Below, piece after piece: positions 1-11,440 of a stretch of DNA of 64,000 nucleotides. The translations under genes were made by a program, and so were the position numbers. Each line of letters begins with the position of its first letter. The stretch's first letter is position 1. The stretch spans positions 60,747,975 through 60,811,974 of the forward strand of contig CM070877.1 of NCBI GenBank assembly GCA_036365515.1, given 5' to 3'. Under the pieces are notes generated by a model. That model saw nothing but the letters and a program-made list of their open reading frames with translations. It did no database searches and was not told the origin of the DNA. The DNA is from Torymus aiolomorphi (taxonomy: Eukaryota > Arthropoda > Insecta > Hymenoptera > Torymidae).

Positions 1-2118
1 GGTCTAGACCTAGCCGTTGCGGGACTCGAAGATTTTCTTATAACTTTTGTAGACGACTTACTATGTATTTCAGAAGATTTCGATAGTCATTTACAAAATA
101 TAAAATCATTATTTGAGAATTTATTAAAAAACAACCTAAGGATTAGTTTTAAAAAATCAAAGCTAGTACAGGAAGAAATAAAATTCCTGGGTCATATTTT
201 AACGCCTGAAGGAGTAAAACCGGACCCGGAGAAAATTAGAACAATTAAAAACTTTAAGAAACCTAGAAATGTCAGGGAATTGCAGGGATTTCTCGGGTTT
301 GTTAATTTCTATACAAAATTCGCGAGAAATTACTCGGCGCATACCGTTCCGCTTCTAAACTTGTTAAAACAAGGTAAGAAGTATGAATGGACAGACGAGC
401 CCGAAAAAGCTTTCAATGATATTAAAAATATATTCGATGAGCATATCATATTAAAATACGCGGACCCACAACGTCCATTCATACTCACTACCGACGCGAG
501 CGACTACGCGATAGCTGCGGTGCTATCGCAGGTAAACGATCAAAACGAAGAACAAATTGTCACGTTCGTTAGCCGTACGCTGAAGGGGAGTGAATGCTCT
601 TACTTTACGACTGAGAAAGAGATGTTAGCTATAGTTTGGGCGTTAACACGTTTAGATACGTACTTACGGGGGGCACCGAAAATAGTCGTACGAACCGATC
701 ACGAAGCTCTCACTTTTCTTAAACATTGTAAATTTAATAATGCTAGATTACAAAGGTGGAGTCTCGCGATCCAAGACTTCTGCTTAGAACCGGTATACTT
801 GCCGGGACGCAAGAACGCCGTCGCCGATTACCTAAGCCGTCAGATACACGACTATCCAGAGGAATCGGGTCGGGAAAATGAAATCATAATCGCTTCGATA
901 CTCGCGCAAAAACCGAGTCGCGAATTGATGAATAACTTAAAGAATTTGAAGACATTACAGGAAAATGACCCTTATATCAATAAATTAATTACGGAAATTC
1001 CAAATGACGAAACAATGCAAAAGCGCTTTGTGCTCAAAGATGGTTTAATGCAAAAAATTGCATTAAATCATAATAGACTCATGTTGCCCGAAAGCCTTCT
1101 GGATAGTTTGATACGGGAAGCCCATGAGATACATGGCCACATTGGTTCATCAAAGATTTATAAAATGATAAACGAACATTTCTCTGCGCCGAAACTAAGA
1201 CAAAAAATTTATACAATACTTCGTACATGCGATACTTGTCAACGAACGAAATATTTAACATATAAACTTAATGAACACGTCCAACCAATATTAACCGAAG
1301 AACCAAATGACACACTATCAATAGATTTTTTTGAGCCTTTACCAACGTCAAAGGGGGGCGTTAAATACCTCTTAACTACGGTAGACGTATTCAGTAAGTA
1401 CGTGGTCATGTATCCTATAAAAAAAGCGAACACCGCGACTGTGATCAGAAAAATCTTCGGTGATTACATGGGCAAATACGGTAAACCGAAAGCAATACTT
1501 TCTGACCACGGGACGCAATTTACTTCAAGTAAATGGAAAAAAGAACTCATGGACGAAGGAATACAACCGGTATTCTCCTCCATCAGACACCCACAAAGTA
1601 ACCCGGTCGAACGGGTACATCGAGAACTCGGGCGTTTTTTCCGAACATTCGTAAGGGACCGACATACCAGCTGGGCTAGATACGTTGAGATTATACAAAA
1701 CATTATTAACGTAACGCATCATGAGACCACGGGGTTTACACCGATGGAGCTCCATTTTAATATCAAGCCTACGCGGGTATGGGAAAAGTGGTTGCCTATA
1801 ATAGATTCAGATAAAATCACGCATGAACGAAAAGTGTTTCTCGCTCGCGAACGAGCACATTCATTCTTAAAGAGGCGAGCGTTCCGAAAAAACGTCCGAA
1901 CGCGACACTTTGAGTTTAAGGTAGGCGATAGAGTTTTAGTGAAATCACTAAACATGTCAGATGCGGCTGAAAGAAAGATCGCGAAGTTTTTTCACGTATA
2001 CGAGGGACCATATACGATTACGTAAAAAATCGGGCCCGATACGTATGTATTGTTAGATATAGAAGCAAATAGGGAACGTGGAAAGTTCCATGTACAAAAT
2101 CTAAAGCCTTATTTTTAA
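1..2118 (+). pseudogene. pol: Ty3/Gypsy pol, 3' part (RT end, RNase H, integrase)
   Basis: This is the polyprotein that copies retrotransposon RNA and inserts the cDNA. The frame is open from base 1, so the element starts outside the window. The reverse transcriptase active-site FVDD is at 46-57. RNase H follows, with an acidic TDAS block near 490 and a second near 700 (TDHEAL). The integrase has a zinc-binding H-H-C-C region (about 1120-1245) and a D,D-E core with acidic residues near 1324, 1503 and 1608. A TAA at 2023-2025 interrupts the frame only about 30 codons before a second TAA at 2116-2118, and the intervening codons still read like a pol C-terminus. The copy is therefore damaged at its tail. 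The family is clearly Ty3/Gypsy (seen); the exact clade is not resolved. Confidence 0.93.
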
Positions 2119-2244
2119 GTATTTATTGTTCACTAAGGGTCTCGGTGAAGGTAAACATACACCGAAACTCTTAGTAGTATAGATGTAAATAGTAATTTAA
2201 GGAAAATTAAAATCGAGCCACAGGACGTCAGTCGCTTCACAGCC

Positions 2245-2748
2245 ATGCCTGAGCAAGGTAAAAATCGTGAGAACTTTTACAAACGCGATGCCGCGGTCCA
2301 AAGTGGAAGGGTGATATGGCCACCCTTTAATATAGAGTGCGTAGCAGTAAAGGCGGCGTCAGGGAGACCCTGGGCTCCAACCCGCGGCGCATACCGGGGC
2401 GGACGAGCGGTACAGGCGAGGCCACATATGGTCAGCCGGTCCGTCCAAACCACCAGGGAGAGCGAGGAAACGCCACCACCACCAACTCCATCTACCTCTC
2501 GGCATGAATTAAAACAATACGTGCCAACGCCGATTCGCCGACCGCCGATCGAGGACTTTTTAAAGCTGCGGCAGATTGCACGCCGCATGAGGTATGTGCC
2601 GCGCCCATTGAGCCCGTTGTCACTAGACTGGTCTCCACCTGCACCACCTACCACGCCACCATCAGCCACCCCGTCATCTCTAACACCACAGCCACCACCG
2701 GCAAAGCAGCAAAGCGAGGAGGCCTACGTAAATGCGATTACGTTTTAA
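2245..2748 (+). CDS. Proline-rich post-pol ORF of the first Gypsy element
   Basis: A 167-codon ORF sits between pol and the 3' LTR, where some Gypsy elements carry an envelope gene. It starts at ATG 2245, a few bases after a plausible splice acceptor (TTCACAG), so it may be made from a spliced RNA. The N-terminal half is basic and arginine-rich. The C-terminal half is dominated by proline, serine and threonine with PPP runs. I see no signal peptide, membrane segment, cysteine motif or protease-like site, so it is not a recognisable envelope. Its function is unknown. Being intact beside a pol with one stop may mean weak decay rather than selection. Confidence 0.5.
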   Translation: MPEQGKNRENFYKRDAAVQSGRVIWPPFNIECVAVKAASGRPWAPTRGAYRGGRAVQARPHMVSRSVQTTRESEETPPPPTPSTSRHELKQYVPTPIRRPPIEDFLKLRQIARRMRYVPRPLSPLSLDWSPPAPPTTPPSATPSSLTPQPPPAKQQSEEAYVNAITF

Positions 2749-2830
2749 ATTTTTGTAAATAGCCCAAACCAATAAAAGGCGTTAAAATTAAATGTTTCAA
2801 TGTATTCAATTGCGAGCAGAACCATTTAAT

Positions 2831-2841
2831 TTGGGGGGCGA
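2831..2841 (+). promoter_or_regulatory. Polypurine tract of first Gypsy element
   Basis: A G-run (TTGGGGGGCGA) lies immediately before a TGTGAC LTR start. This is the usual primer for plus-strand DNA synthesis in LTR retrotransposons. Confidence 0.7.
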
Positions 2842-3291
2842 TGTGACATACACGAACAGCTCATGGTATACGCATCGATTCACATTTTCCCATTCATAAA
2901 CATGAGAGCGAAAAATCAACAAACACGATGCATATTTGTGTACAAACATACGATCGCGTGCGCCAGAGAAAATCTTACTCACTCATTCACACCGCGCCTC
3001 TGACGTCAGAGTATAAACAAAAATATTGTCATGCGCAAGAGAGAAGACCAGACGATCGACTGCTATATAAAGGGCTCCGATTCTCAGAATCGGCACGCAC
3101 TTGTGTCCGAGCTCTCGCCTATTCAGGATACCGATAAGCATTGCGCTTAGGTAACTGAAGCTGGCCACTCCTTCGCGCTCGTAAAAACTTATGTCAAATA
3201 ATTCATTTTGAGTATATTAATAAACATACCTATAATTCTAGACTTTGATTAATGTTTTTTTTTCTTCTTCAAATAAACTCTCTCGATAACA
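2842..3291 (+). mobile_element. 3' LTR of first Gypsy element (end uncertain)
   Basis: It begins TGTGACATAC directly after the polypurine tract. A TATA box (CTATATAAAGG) is near 3062 and AATAAA signals are near 3219 and 3272. I place the end at the ACA shortly after the second AATAAA, but no 5' LTR is available for comparison, so the true end could lie several hundred bases further on. The proximal part is also open as short ORFs, which I treat as incidental. Confidence 0.6.
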
Positions 3292-3676
3292 ACCGAATCC
3301 TAACCTACCTACTTCCCACGGCACGATAGTCGGCCCTCTGCGCCGACTATTTACCCGGCTCCTCTCTTTTCACACGGCACGGTAGTTGGCCCTCTGCGCC
3401 GACTACTTACCCGTATCACCTAAGCAGCACGGTCGCAGCCACTCAGCGCTAACGACTTACCTGCACCTACCACCTCTCTGTATCGACGACACGGACTCCG
3501 GCACATTGCGCGCCGGTATCTAACCCTGAGATCGGGGCTACTCCCATCCCGATTGTATGCTCGAGTCCAGTACACGAACTCTTAAAAAATTGTTAATAAC
3601 TACCAAGTAACGACATCTAGTTTCATACAAGTTAACTCAATTATTAAAGGTATAGATTAAAATCTGAAAGCTGTCA
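3292..3676. repeat. Duplicated hairpin-forming GC-rich segment
   Basis: No gene is seen. Two imperfect copies of a block of about 42 bases start near 3315 and 3369. Each contains the inverted pair AGTCGG (or AGTTGG) and CCGACT around CCCTCTGCG. Two further small inverted repeats follow: CCGGC/GCCGG near 3497, and ATCGGG/CCCGAT near 3532. The segment may belong to the LTR end or leader of the neighbouring element, or be an independent repeat. Confidence 0.55.
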
Positions 3677-4009
3677 TTACTTCGGTACGTTACAAATTCT
3701 TAAAAAAGTATTTCTTGGAATACCAATTTCCCTTTCGACTCGACGTGCGCTAATGTGTGGGTCAAGATGAATTATTGCAAGGATAGTTACAACTCGATTA
3801 TCATTTTCATCATAGTCATGGCGCCTACGTGGGCGAACCATGTGTCCACCACGAGCTCTTTGAGTTAAACGTCTGATAGCTCTATCGTCAGGATGTCGTC
3901 TGTCAGGATAGCGTTCAGCATAAAGTCTTGCCGCACCACGATAATTATTTTGGCTTGCACCTAAAACCAAAATCATATCAATGATCTCGCTGGGCGGATA
4001 GTCAGCCAT
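3677..4009 (-). pseudogene. N-terminal fragment of DUF4817-type transposase-like protein
   Basis: This 110-codon minus-strand ORF matches the DUF4817 helix-turn-helix region: an acidic start, a YRGAARLYAERYP core, then an arginine-rich stretch and DENDNRVV. In insects this domain begins mariner-like DDE transposases, which cut and paste DNA. The frame ends after IPRNTFLRI, where the catalytic domain would normally begin, so all catalytic residues are missing. A fragment resembling the C-terminus of the same family lies at 4501-4769 but on the opposite strand. The two cannot form one gene as arranged. Confidence 0.75.
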
Positions 4010-4500
4010 TTCAGTGCCAGCTATTAATTACTATTAAATTTAAATAGTAAAATGATATCAAAAATATTAATAATTATAAGGCTCACCCGTATACGGTCGC
4101 GCCTAAAAAGGAAAAACGTTGGAAAATTACGGTAACTTTAATTAGCTAACTGTATTGCCATAAATACTTCGTTTGTCACACTTTTTTAATTTTAAATTTT
4201 AAAATAAAATAATCTTTAAGACATTAAAGGTATTCAATTCAATAAAGCATTATTTCTTATTTTAATTGCAAATAAAACTAAAACTTCCTTTTATTATTTT
4301 GTTTTATGTAAATAATGTGAATTAGTAGCGTTCGAATTTCAGAAATACTAATTTTGATAATGTAATCATTAAAAACACATCTACGAAGAAAATGGTTCCG
4401 TCAATGGTTCTTTTAAATTTATTTTTGAGGTTCTAGCAGAATAGTGGAGCACCGCATTTCACGCTCATAATAACAGTATTTTTCAATAAACACTTTAGTA

Positions 4501-4769
4501 TTAGATGGATTGGTTGAGGAGGTCCGGTGAAATGGCTTGCTTCTTCATCCCATACTTCACCATCAGACTTTTGTTTATGGGGGTATTTGAAAAATACTAT
4601 TTTTGAGCAACAACCCAATACAAGAGCAGATATGCAGGATAGGATTCGTCGAGCATGCGCTGCCATTCCGAGACAAACTTTGCAGAACACTGTTCGCCAT
4701 TTTCAAAGGCGTTTGACTATATGCCTTGAAGGAAATGGTCGTAATTTCGAACACTTGCTTCTAGGTTAA
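4501..4769 (+). pseudogene. C-terminal fragment of DUF4817/mariner-like transposase
   Basis: The frame reads RWIG, a TGA stop, then GGPVKW and an LWGYLK block. It finishes with a helical tail of arginine and glutamine residues and FEHLLLG. This is the end of the DDE transposase that carries DUF4817. In that family an SPDL motif supplies the third catalytic aspartate. Here the position reads SSHT, so the residue appears lost, and the internal stop confirms a dead copy. The 42-bp tandem array starts 20 bases downstream. Confidence 0.75.
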
Positions 4770-4788
4770 ATACAAATTTATTTACATT

Positions 4789-4956
4789 AGTGAGAGGCGA
4801 GGGGACTCACTATAATCAAGCACCCCGAACAGTGAGAGGCAAGGGGACTCACTATAATCAAGCACCCCGAACAGTGAGAGGCAAGGGGACTCACTTTAAT
4901 CAAGCACCCCGAACAGTGAGAGGCAAGGGAACTCACGTTAATTAAGCACCCCAAAG
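4789..4956. repeat. 42-bp tandem repeat, four copies
   Basis: Four units start at 4789, 4831, 4873 and 4915. Each begins AGTGAGAGGC and contains CTCAC about 18 bases later, so every unit can fold as AGTGAG/CTCACT. The first three units are nearly identical and the fourth has diverged. It may be the subterminal or terminal part of the adjacent transposase relic. Confidence 0.9.
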
Positions 4957-5088
4957 GAAACAATCCTTACTACATCCACGTCGTTGTTTCTGGGTAGGGC
5001 AAAAAGTAAGGTTAATACATTTATAACAGAAGCTTCAACGATCATAATGTTTCCGTTAAAAAATCATTTTGCCCTTGAGAAAAATTTT

Positions 5089-5290
5089 TCAGGGTTCAGG
5101 ATGTGTGGGATTAGCATGCGTGGGGTAGGGATGTGTGGGACTGGAGGGTGTGGGGTATGGTTGTGGGATCGTGGTGTAACAGTTCAGCATGTGAGGGCAT
5201 GAAGTGTATGGGGTTAGTATGTGCGAGTTTGAGTTTTGTTTACTAGGATGTGTAAGTTTTGGGTGTGTGGGTTCCTCTATTAAGCCTACG
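5089..5290. repeat. Degenerate GT-rich repeat (TGTGTGGG-like)
   Basis: TGTGTGGG, TGTGGGGT and related words recur through this block with no fixed period. Open frames on the minus strand here (PTHP-type) are by-products of the repeat. Confidence 0.6.
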
Positions 5291-5354
5291 ATCAATTTGA
5301 ACCAGCTTAGCCTGTGGTTCATGGAAAAAAAACGATTTTAAACGGACTTTTCTG

Positions 5355-5620
5355 AGTTTGACCTAGATTTGACCTTGAAATGACCTTGGAAAAATTTTCT
5401 CAATATGATTTTGAACGTAAAATTTCCCGCTCTTTCCGAATCCGGGGTCAGAACTGGGTGTTTCCATATGAAAAAACCACTTTGACCTTGAAATAACCTG
5501 AGAGGTCAAGTTCAAGGTCAAAGACGTTAGCGCCATTATGTGGCCCCCTTTGTCTGAACCATTTTTTTCTATCTGGCTTAGGTTCTGAGAAATCCGGGTG
5601 CGGCAATTAAAATGGGTCAC
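5355..5620. repeat. Block rich in TGACCTTGAA / TTCAAGGTCA words
   Basis: Words such as TGACCTTGAAATGACCTT and the opposite strand AAGGTCA occur at least six times in 200 bases, giving direct and inverted arrangements. The same word pair lies inside the arms of the foldback at 10229 and about 12445. No coding content was recognised. Confidence 0.55.
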
Positions 5621-8280
5621 CGTGTATATACAAAAATCTCAATTACAAATCACTAAATAAAGTCTGACACCCTACCAATACACCGATACAAGTCTTACTT
5701 TGTGGGTTTTTCAGAAAAAGCAAATTTTTGTTCTACACTGATGAAATAAATAATAACTTCGGAGTAAGTTATAATATAGAATTTGTAAAAAAAAAAACTT
5801 TCAATTTTACTAAGTTATAAATTTAACCACAGTTCAAAATTTTTCGATTAAAATATAATATTATCATTAAACACATTATTTATAATTACAAATTAATATA
5901 GAAATTGTTGAAATTGTAATATAGAAATAATTTAAAAACTTTCAATTTTACTAAGTTTATAATGTAATCACAGTTCTCAATTTTTCGATTAAAATACATA
6001 TAAAATCTGCATTAAACACATTATTTATAATTACAAAATAATATAGAATTTGTAAGTTATTCCAAATTGATGATATCCCCAAATCCAAATTCTCAACTCA
6101 AAGAAAAACTTTAAAATAACCCCAGAAGATATGAACAGAAAGTATGGAGCATAGTACGAGAATAAGTGCTTATATGCACTTGTAAGATGTAAGTATAGCT
6201 ATCAACTGTAAAAGAATAGGAAACCTTACCCCGCATGAGGTATCAGTGTATACTAACATATACACACACATCCATAAGGACGATTTCAAATAATATAATT
6301 CACAACTCGTTACTCTGGCTCAAATACATTAGTAAGAAATAGTATTGTTTGAAATAAAGAACCCTTTCAAAAATAATATCTTACAGCAACTATATATACC
6401 GAAAGAAATTTGAGGGTTTTTCATCAAAACAATAATTGCTAGAAACGAAGTAATTGTTATTGGCCACAGGAAAGTATTAAAATTTTTGTTAACAACCTTC
6501 AATCGACAGAAATAATATATGCCTTGTCAGTCCTATTAAATCACGAAATTATGAATAATGTTACCTTGTTAGAAAAAAAGTTTCAATGATTTTGTGCTTT
6601 TTAGTAACCTATATTACAATAACATTAAACCAGAGAAAAATTAATTACTTAATATTTAGTTCTACCTTTAAACTATCCCGTTTGGAAGAAAATTTCTTAA
6701 TTCACTAAAATATCATTTCCTTGTAACAAAAACCTTATTGTAAAATTTATGAAAAATTAAATAGCTAAAGATTTAACATTATAAACATTCAATTTCAATC
6801 TCATCACGTCACTACCAAATCACATCTATAAAAAGATGACAGTAATACCTTTAAGCTCGCCATAAAATATCGATTGAATTATTTGTATTCTACATAATGT
6901 CTATTATTTGAATTCTATTAATTGAATTAATTGTATTCTATTAAAGTCTTTAGATAGTTTAACATATTTTGGCTAGTTTCTTACTAGGCAAACCAATAGA
7001 AAGAAAGATGAAACTCTAATTTCCAAAGGCATGAAGTACTAAGTCAATTTCTGGGTTTAATTTTTATTTTTTTATTAAACATATACGTCATAAGTTCGAT
7101 GACTTCATAAGATTGTGCTCAAGGGTGCCGACGGATGCTCCGTTACTTGCGCGTTAAAATCAAAATTTGTAATGCTAAGAAAATCCGGTAGATTTCTTCT
7201 GTAATAATTTTACCATAAAAATTAAATGATAAATGAAACGTTTTATCTCGCGAGATTCTAAGTACTTAAAATTTATGATGCAGTGAAATCGACTTGTAAT
7301 ATAAATAAAATTGCAAATAAGAGTATAAGTTTTTCCACATTTCATTATTGTTCTATTTAGAATTACTTTTACCAAAACAAAAATATCATTAGACCACAAG
7401 TCATTTATTACAATAAAGAAACTGTAATCGGATAGTTCATAATTTATTACGCGTTTTCAAGAATACAAAATACTTGACAACAAAAAAACTAACGTACAAG
7501 TTTGAAGTTTTATAAATATTCTGTCAGCAATTTAATGGTCTAACAAAATTCATAGGTTATTTTGAAAAAATGCTCACATATACGATTCCTTCTAACCGAA
7601 TGTATATGTACATTACAATTTGATTAATTTTGGAAAACTCTAAAGTAACAACAAAATTTGCAATAAAATAACTACGAAACTTGCTCATGTACAATATTTA
7701 TACATTCAACATAATATCAGTTCTCGTTTCAAAATTTATAATCATAAAATAGGATAAAATGCAGATTTGGAATACTTCAAATACAGGTAGTAACTTAATA
7801 GAGGCGCGTAAAGGAAGCAAAGAAATACCGAATTTTACTGATAACACTTTCTCTCGCGGATTAATAATATTTCTCAAATTAAATTTAAAATTATATTTCT
7901 TTTAACATTCTTATTTTGGCACTCATATCTCCTACAATTAGAATTATAATTCGTCTATCTGAAGCCGAATAATGTAATTGAAATTCATACCTAATTATAT
8001 AAGGGTCAAATAGTATGAATTGCATTTAAAACATTGTTTTGAAAGTGCATGAGATTCATTAAAAACCTGTCTAAAATGTTTCAATTTAAAAAAAAAAAGT
8101 TTTAGTATTAAAAAAAAGAAAAATATTTTAATCATATGAAAATTTTTAAAATTTGAACAATTCCAAAAATGATAAGGGTATAAAAAGATTTGATTTTGAT
8201 CTCGTCTCTGTTGAAATGTGGACATTCATCAAATTAAGTCGTTTACATACTATTATTGAAATAAATTTCAAAATTTATTA
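5621..8280. other. AT-rich DNA with no recognised gene
   Basis: Apart from a diverged tandem duplication of about 140 bases (copies about 5772-5893 and 5918-6050), I see no gene, RNA gene or transposon end. ORFs are short and low-complexity. Confidence 0.6.
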
Positions 8281-8284
8281 CTCA

Positions 8285-8470
8285 CCACGTGAACATGATT
8301 TCTTGCTCGCACCCCCGACGGCGACTGGATCCAGGAGATAACCCGATCCAGGGGCATAGGCCGGTGCCAGCAGATGTAATCTTGGGGTTCACCACCAAGG
8401 TAGTAATCCGGTGTATCGTCAGCACCGCGTGCGGACATCGTGACACCACGAAAAAAGAAGGAAACTCCAC
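8285..8470. other. Unexplained GC-rich island in AT-rich DNA
   Basis: About 180 bases of much higher GC than the surroundings, containing CCCCCGACGGCGACTGG and GATCCAGG words. The short open frames on both strands resemble nothing I know. It may be a fragment of a transposon leader. Confidence 0.4.
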
Positions 8471-9203
8471 TTTCACAAAAAAGTAGCCAACGCTAATAGT
8501 TTCACCCTATATTGTAAATTCAATAAGCAACGTAATGTCGAATAAGGAGCACGTGTGTAGACTCGCGACCGTTCAAAGGCAAGACAGCGTGTGAACTACG
8601 GAGCCGGAAATGAGACAATGAACCCCATAAGCAAGATAAGTCACACCGCTGTCTCATTTTATTCAACGGAAGCTCGCAGATGCAGCTCGTCGTTAAGATG
8701 GCTGTCTCAGCATGCGCTCAAGTTGCTGAGTTCTACGCACAGGAAGACATTGCCATAGGCAGTCTTTCGCTGTGAAGGAAGTAAAATGTGCTACATTTAG
8801 GGCTTCCACAATACTCGAGATAATTTCGATATCGGCATGCGCTGTCTTGAAAATCGAGACAATATCGAGACAAAACAAAAATATTTTTCAAAACAAAGTT
8901 GAAATTTGCAAATAGGGAATATTTTGTCGACAAGATTTATATCAAGATCTTGCAAACTGATGCTTTTGGGGATCAAATATAGATAAATAATATAGCTCCA
9001 TGAATTTAATAAATGTTTACAGTGCATTAGCAATGTTATTAACTTTTGTTTGAATCGATTAATTAAAAACCCGGGCAAAACAAGACACCCAACCTTCTTG
9101 AATATTATTATCTGATAATAACATATTTAGCACACACCCTACTACTTAAATTATAAAAGTCATCAGCTGAGCGGAGAGCACTGCTACAATATAAGCTCCT
9201 TCA
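8471..9203. other. No recognised feature
   Basis: Mixed-composition DNA. Open frames on the minus strand (8693-9078) overlap each other and have no recognisable domain. Confidence 0.5.
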
Positions 9204-9515
9204 GCACCTACGTCGCATATAAACTCACCAACACACCGAGGCGGTATAATGTAAAAAGACCCCTGCAAGTAAACGGCCACAGTAGGCTATAGCGCCGATC
9301 TCACATATAAAGAAGTGTGCGCGCGATAAACTCACCAACACACCGAGGCAATATAATGTAAAAAGACCCCGCAAGTAAACGACCACAGTAGACTATAGCG
9401 CCTACATCACACATAAGCAGGTGCGCGCGCGATAGACTCACCAACACATCGAGGTGGTATAATGTAAAAAAAAAAACCGCCAGTGGACGGCCATAGCAGA
9501 CTAATGCCAATGCCA
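9204..9515. repeat. About 107-bp tandem repeat, three copies
   Basis: The word ACTCACCAACACA starts at 9223, 9330 and 9436, giving periods of 107 and 106. Each unit also carries GGTATAATGTAAAA (or a variant) and a CAGTAGRCTA word. Overlapping minus-strand ORFs arise from the repeat. Confidence 0.85.
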
Positions 9516-10866
9516 TACGTTTAGTGCCGGTCTTAGTTTTTCCAGCGCCCCTGGGCAAATTTGTCCATGGCGCCCCTCTAAGGAATTCAAAGTTAGTATT
9601 TCGAAACTTTTATTATCAAATAATGGCAAAATTTAATCAAAATAATTTAATTTTAAATAACTCGAGTAATAATAAAAGTCTTGAGATGGTAATTTTTATT
9701 GTAGATATAATTAATGCACAAAATGTTGTAGAAAAGAGAATAATGGATTTATAATTATATGTATAATACTAACACTAACGTTTTATTTTCTAAACAAAAA
9801 TAAGATATTTACAGTTTTAACTTGTGACGATGTAACATATATCGGCTGACTCAGCCGCTGCGAGCACATGCTCGACCGGCTCCGCCATGTTGTGCGCGCC
9901 GGCGGCGAGGATGTCGAGCGGGTTGCGCACACACTCATACACACACTCTTGACACCATGGCCGGGCCGAGCGGCAACATAACACACGCAAGAGAGAGAGA
10001 GAGAGGCGCGAGGGGGAAGGGGCCGAGAGAGAGCAGGCGCACAAGGGAATCGCGTAACCCGGTGAGCGGCGTCGAGAGCCGACGCACAGTGTACTAATTC
10101 GATTCGATCTTGGACAAAATCGTAGAGCTCCAGGTATAAATATGATATCAAAACAAATCGAGACTTTTTGGAAAGTAGATGCAATTTCCAATATAAAAAA
10201 AATATGATTTATTTAAGAAAGCAATAATTTGACCTTGAACGTCAAGGTTAAATGTACGAGTTTTAGAGAAAAATTTCTATTGTTTCCTCTGGTGAACACA
10301 AATTTTTCGTATTTTTTTTCGCGGAAAACATATTTTGGAACAAGGAATCTAAATCTCACCTCAAAAATACGTTTGTGATTATTTAAACCCTAGAAATCTT
10401 CAGTCAAAGATGCCTGATCACATTTTATACGAATTTCACACAACAAACTTTATTCTTATTATTTTTTTATGTTATCTACTTTTTATTCATGTTATTATGT
10501 TATATCTTAACTGATTATCACCAGCTAGAAAACTTAAGGAAGTCCAAGGTAATGTGCCAATGTACATAAAAACGAAAAAATGCAGTTACAATTGTGATGC
10601 AACAATGTCCTTCAGTTAATTGCAGTGTGTGTGCGTGCGTGGATGCATACGTGTGGGTGTGTGCGTGTGTGTGTGTGTGTGCGTATGTCTGTGTGTGCGT
10701 GCGTGTGTGTATGTGTGTGTGTATGTGTATGTGTGTGAGTGTACGAGTACATCATTTTTAGGAAAATAAACAATTTATTATTGTAGGTTTAAAAAAAATT
10801 ATTTAAAATTAAAAACCGAAACATCCTGAATATACACGAAATTTTATTGAATATTTGTTAACCTTG

Positions 10867-11440
10867 TTCTGGTACTCGAGAAGTAGCGCACGAGGGAGAA
10901 ATAATCATTAACGAAATTGTATATATTTAAGACTTTTAATAAGAAAGGTTCTGGAATACATATAAGCTGAGGAAAACGTATCCGCTTGCTTTAAAGCCGT
11001 TATCCAAACTGCATTTCTTCTCAAAGCAAAGAACATCGATCTCGCCCGTTGCTAAGGGTTGTTAAAAAACATAAGATACTCCCAAAACCGAACACACTTT
11101 TATTTAAACTCTATCACCTGTGGTCAGAAACGTCCATGAGTCAGCCAAACACTTATCATGACATGGGCTCTCCGATTACCGATCCATACAATCGGTGGAG
11201 AGACAGCTGTTGCCCCGGTAGATGCAAATCATCTCCGTGCACACGACCACCAAACATAGAACAAACCGTTCCCATTTCGTAGATGGCAGAGTTATCAAAA
11301 AGATGTATAAATAAATTAGATTATCAAATAAAAGAAAGCAATATAATAATAACTTGATACATATTTAAAAATCAAGCAAGTGGACTTATATAAACAATTA
11401 TATACAACAATAAATTATTAGTATTATTTGTTCCGTAACA
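10867..11440. other. Unpaired cargo between foldback arms
   Basis: This segment of about 575 bases has no counterpart in the other arm. It holds a 77-codon plus-strand ORF (11049-11282) with a short cysteine- and proline-rich tail, and AATAAA-type signals after it. It may be captured host sequence or the remains of an internal region. No homology is recognised. Confidence 0.45.

Noticed and set aside
9783..10191. Two minus-strand ORFs of about 130 codons
   Set aside because: They span the Gypsy-A LTR start and the foldback end; they exist only because of the insertion.
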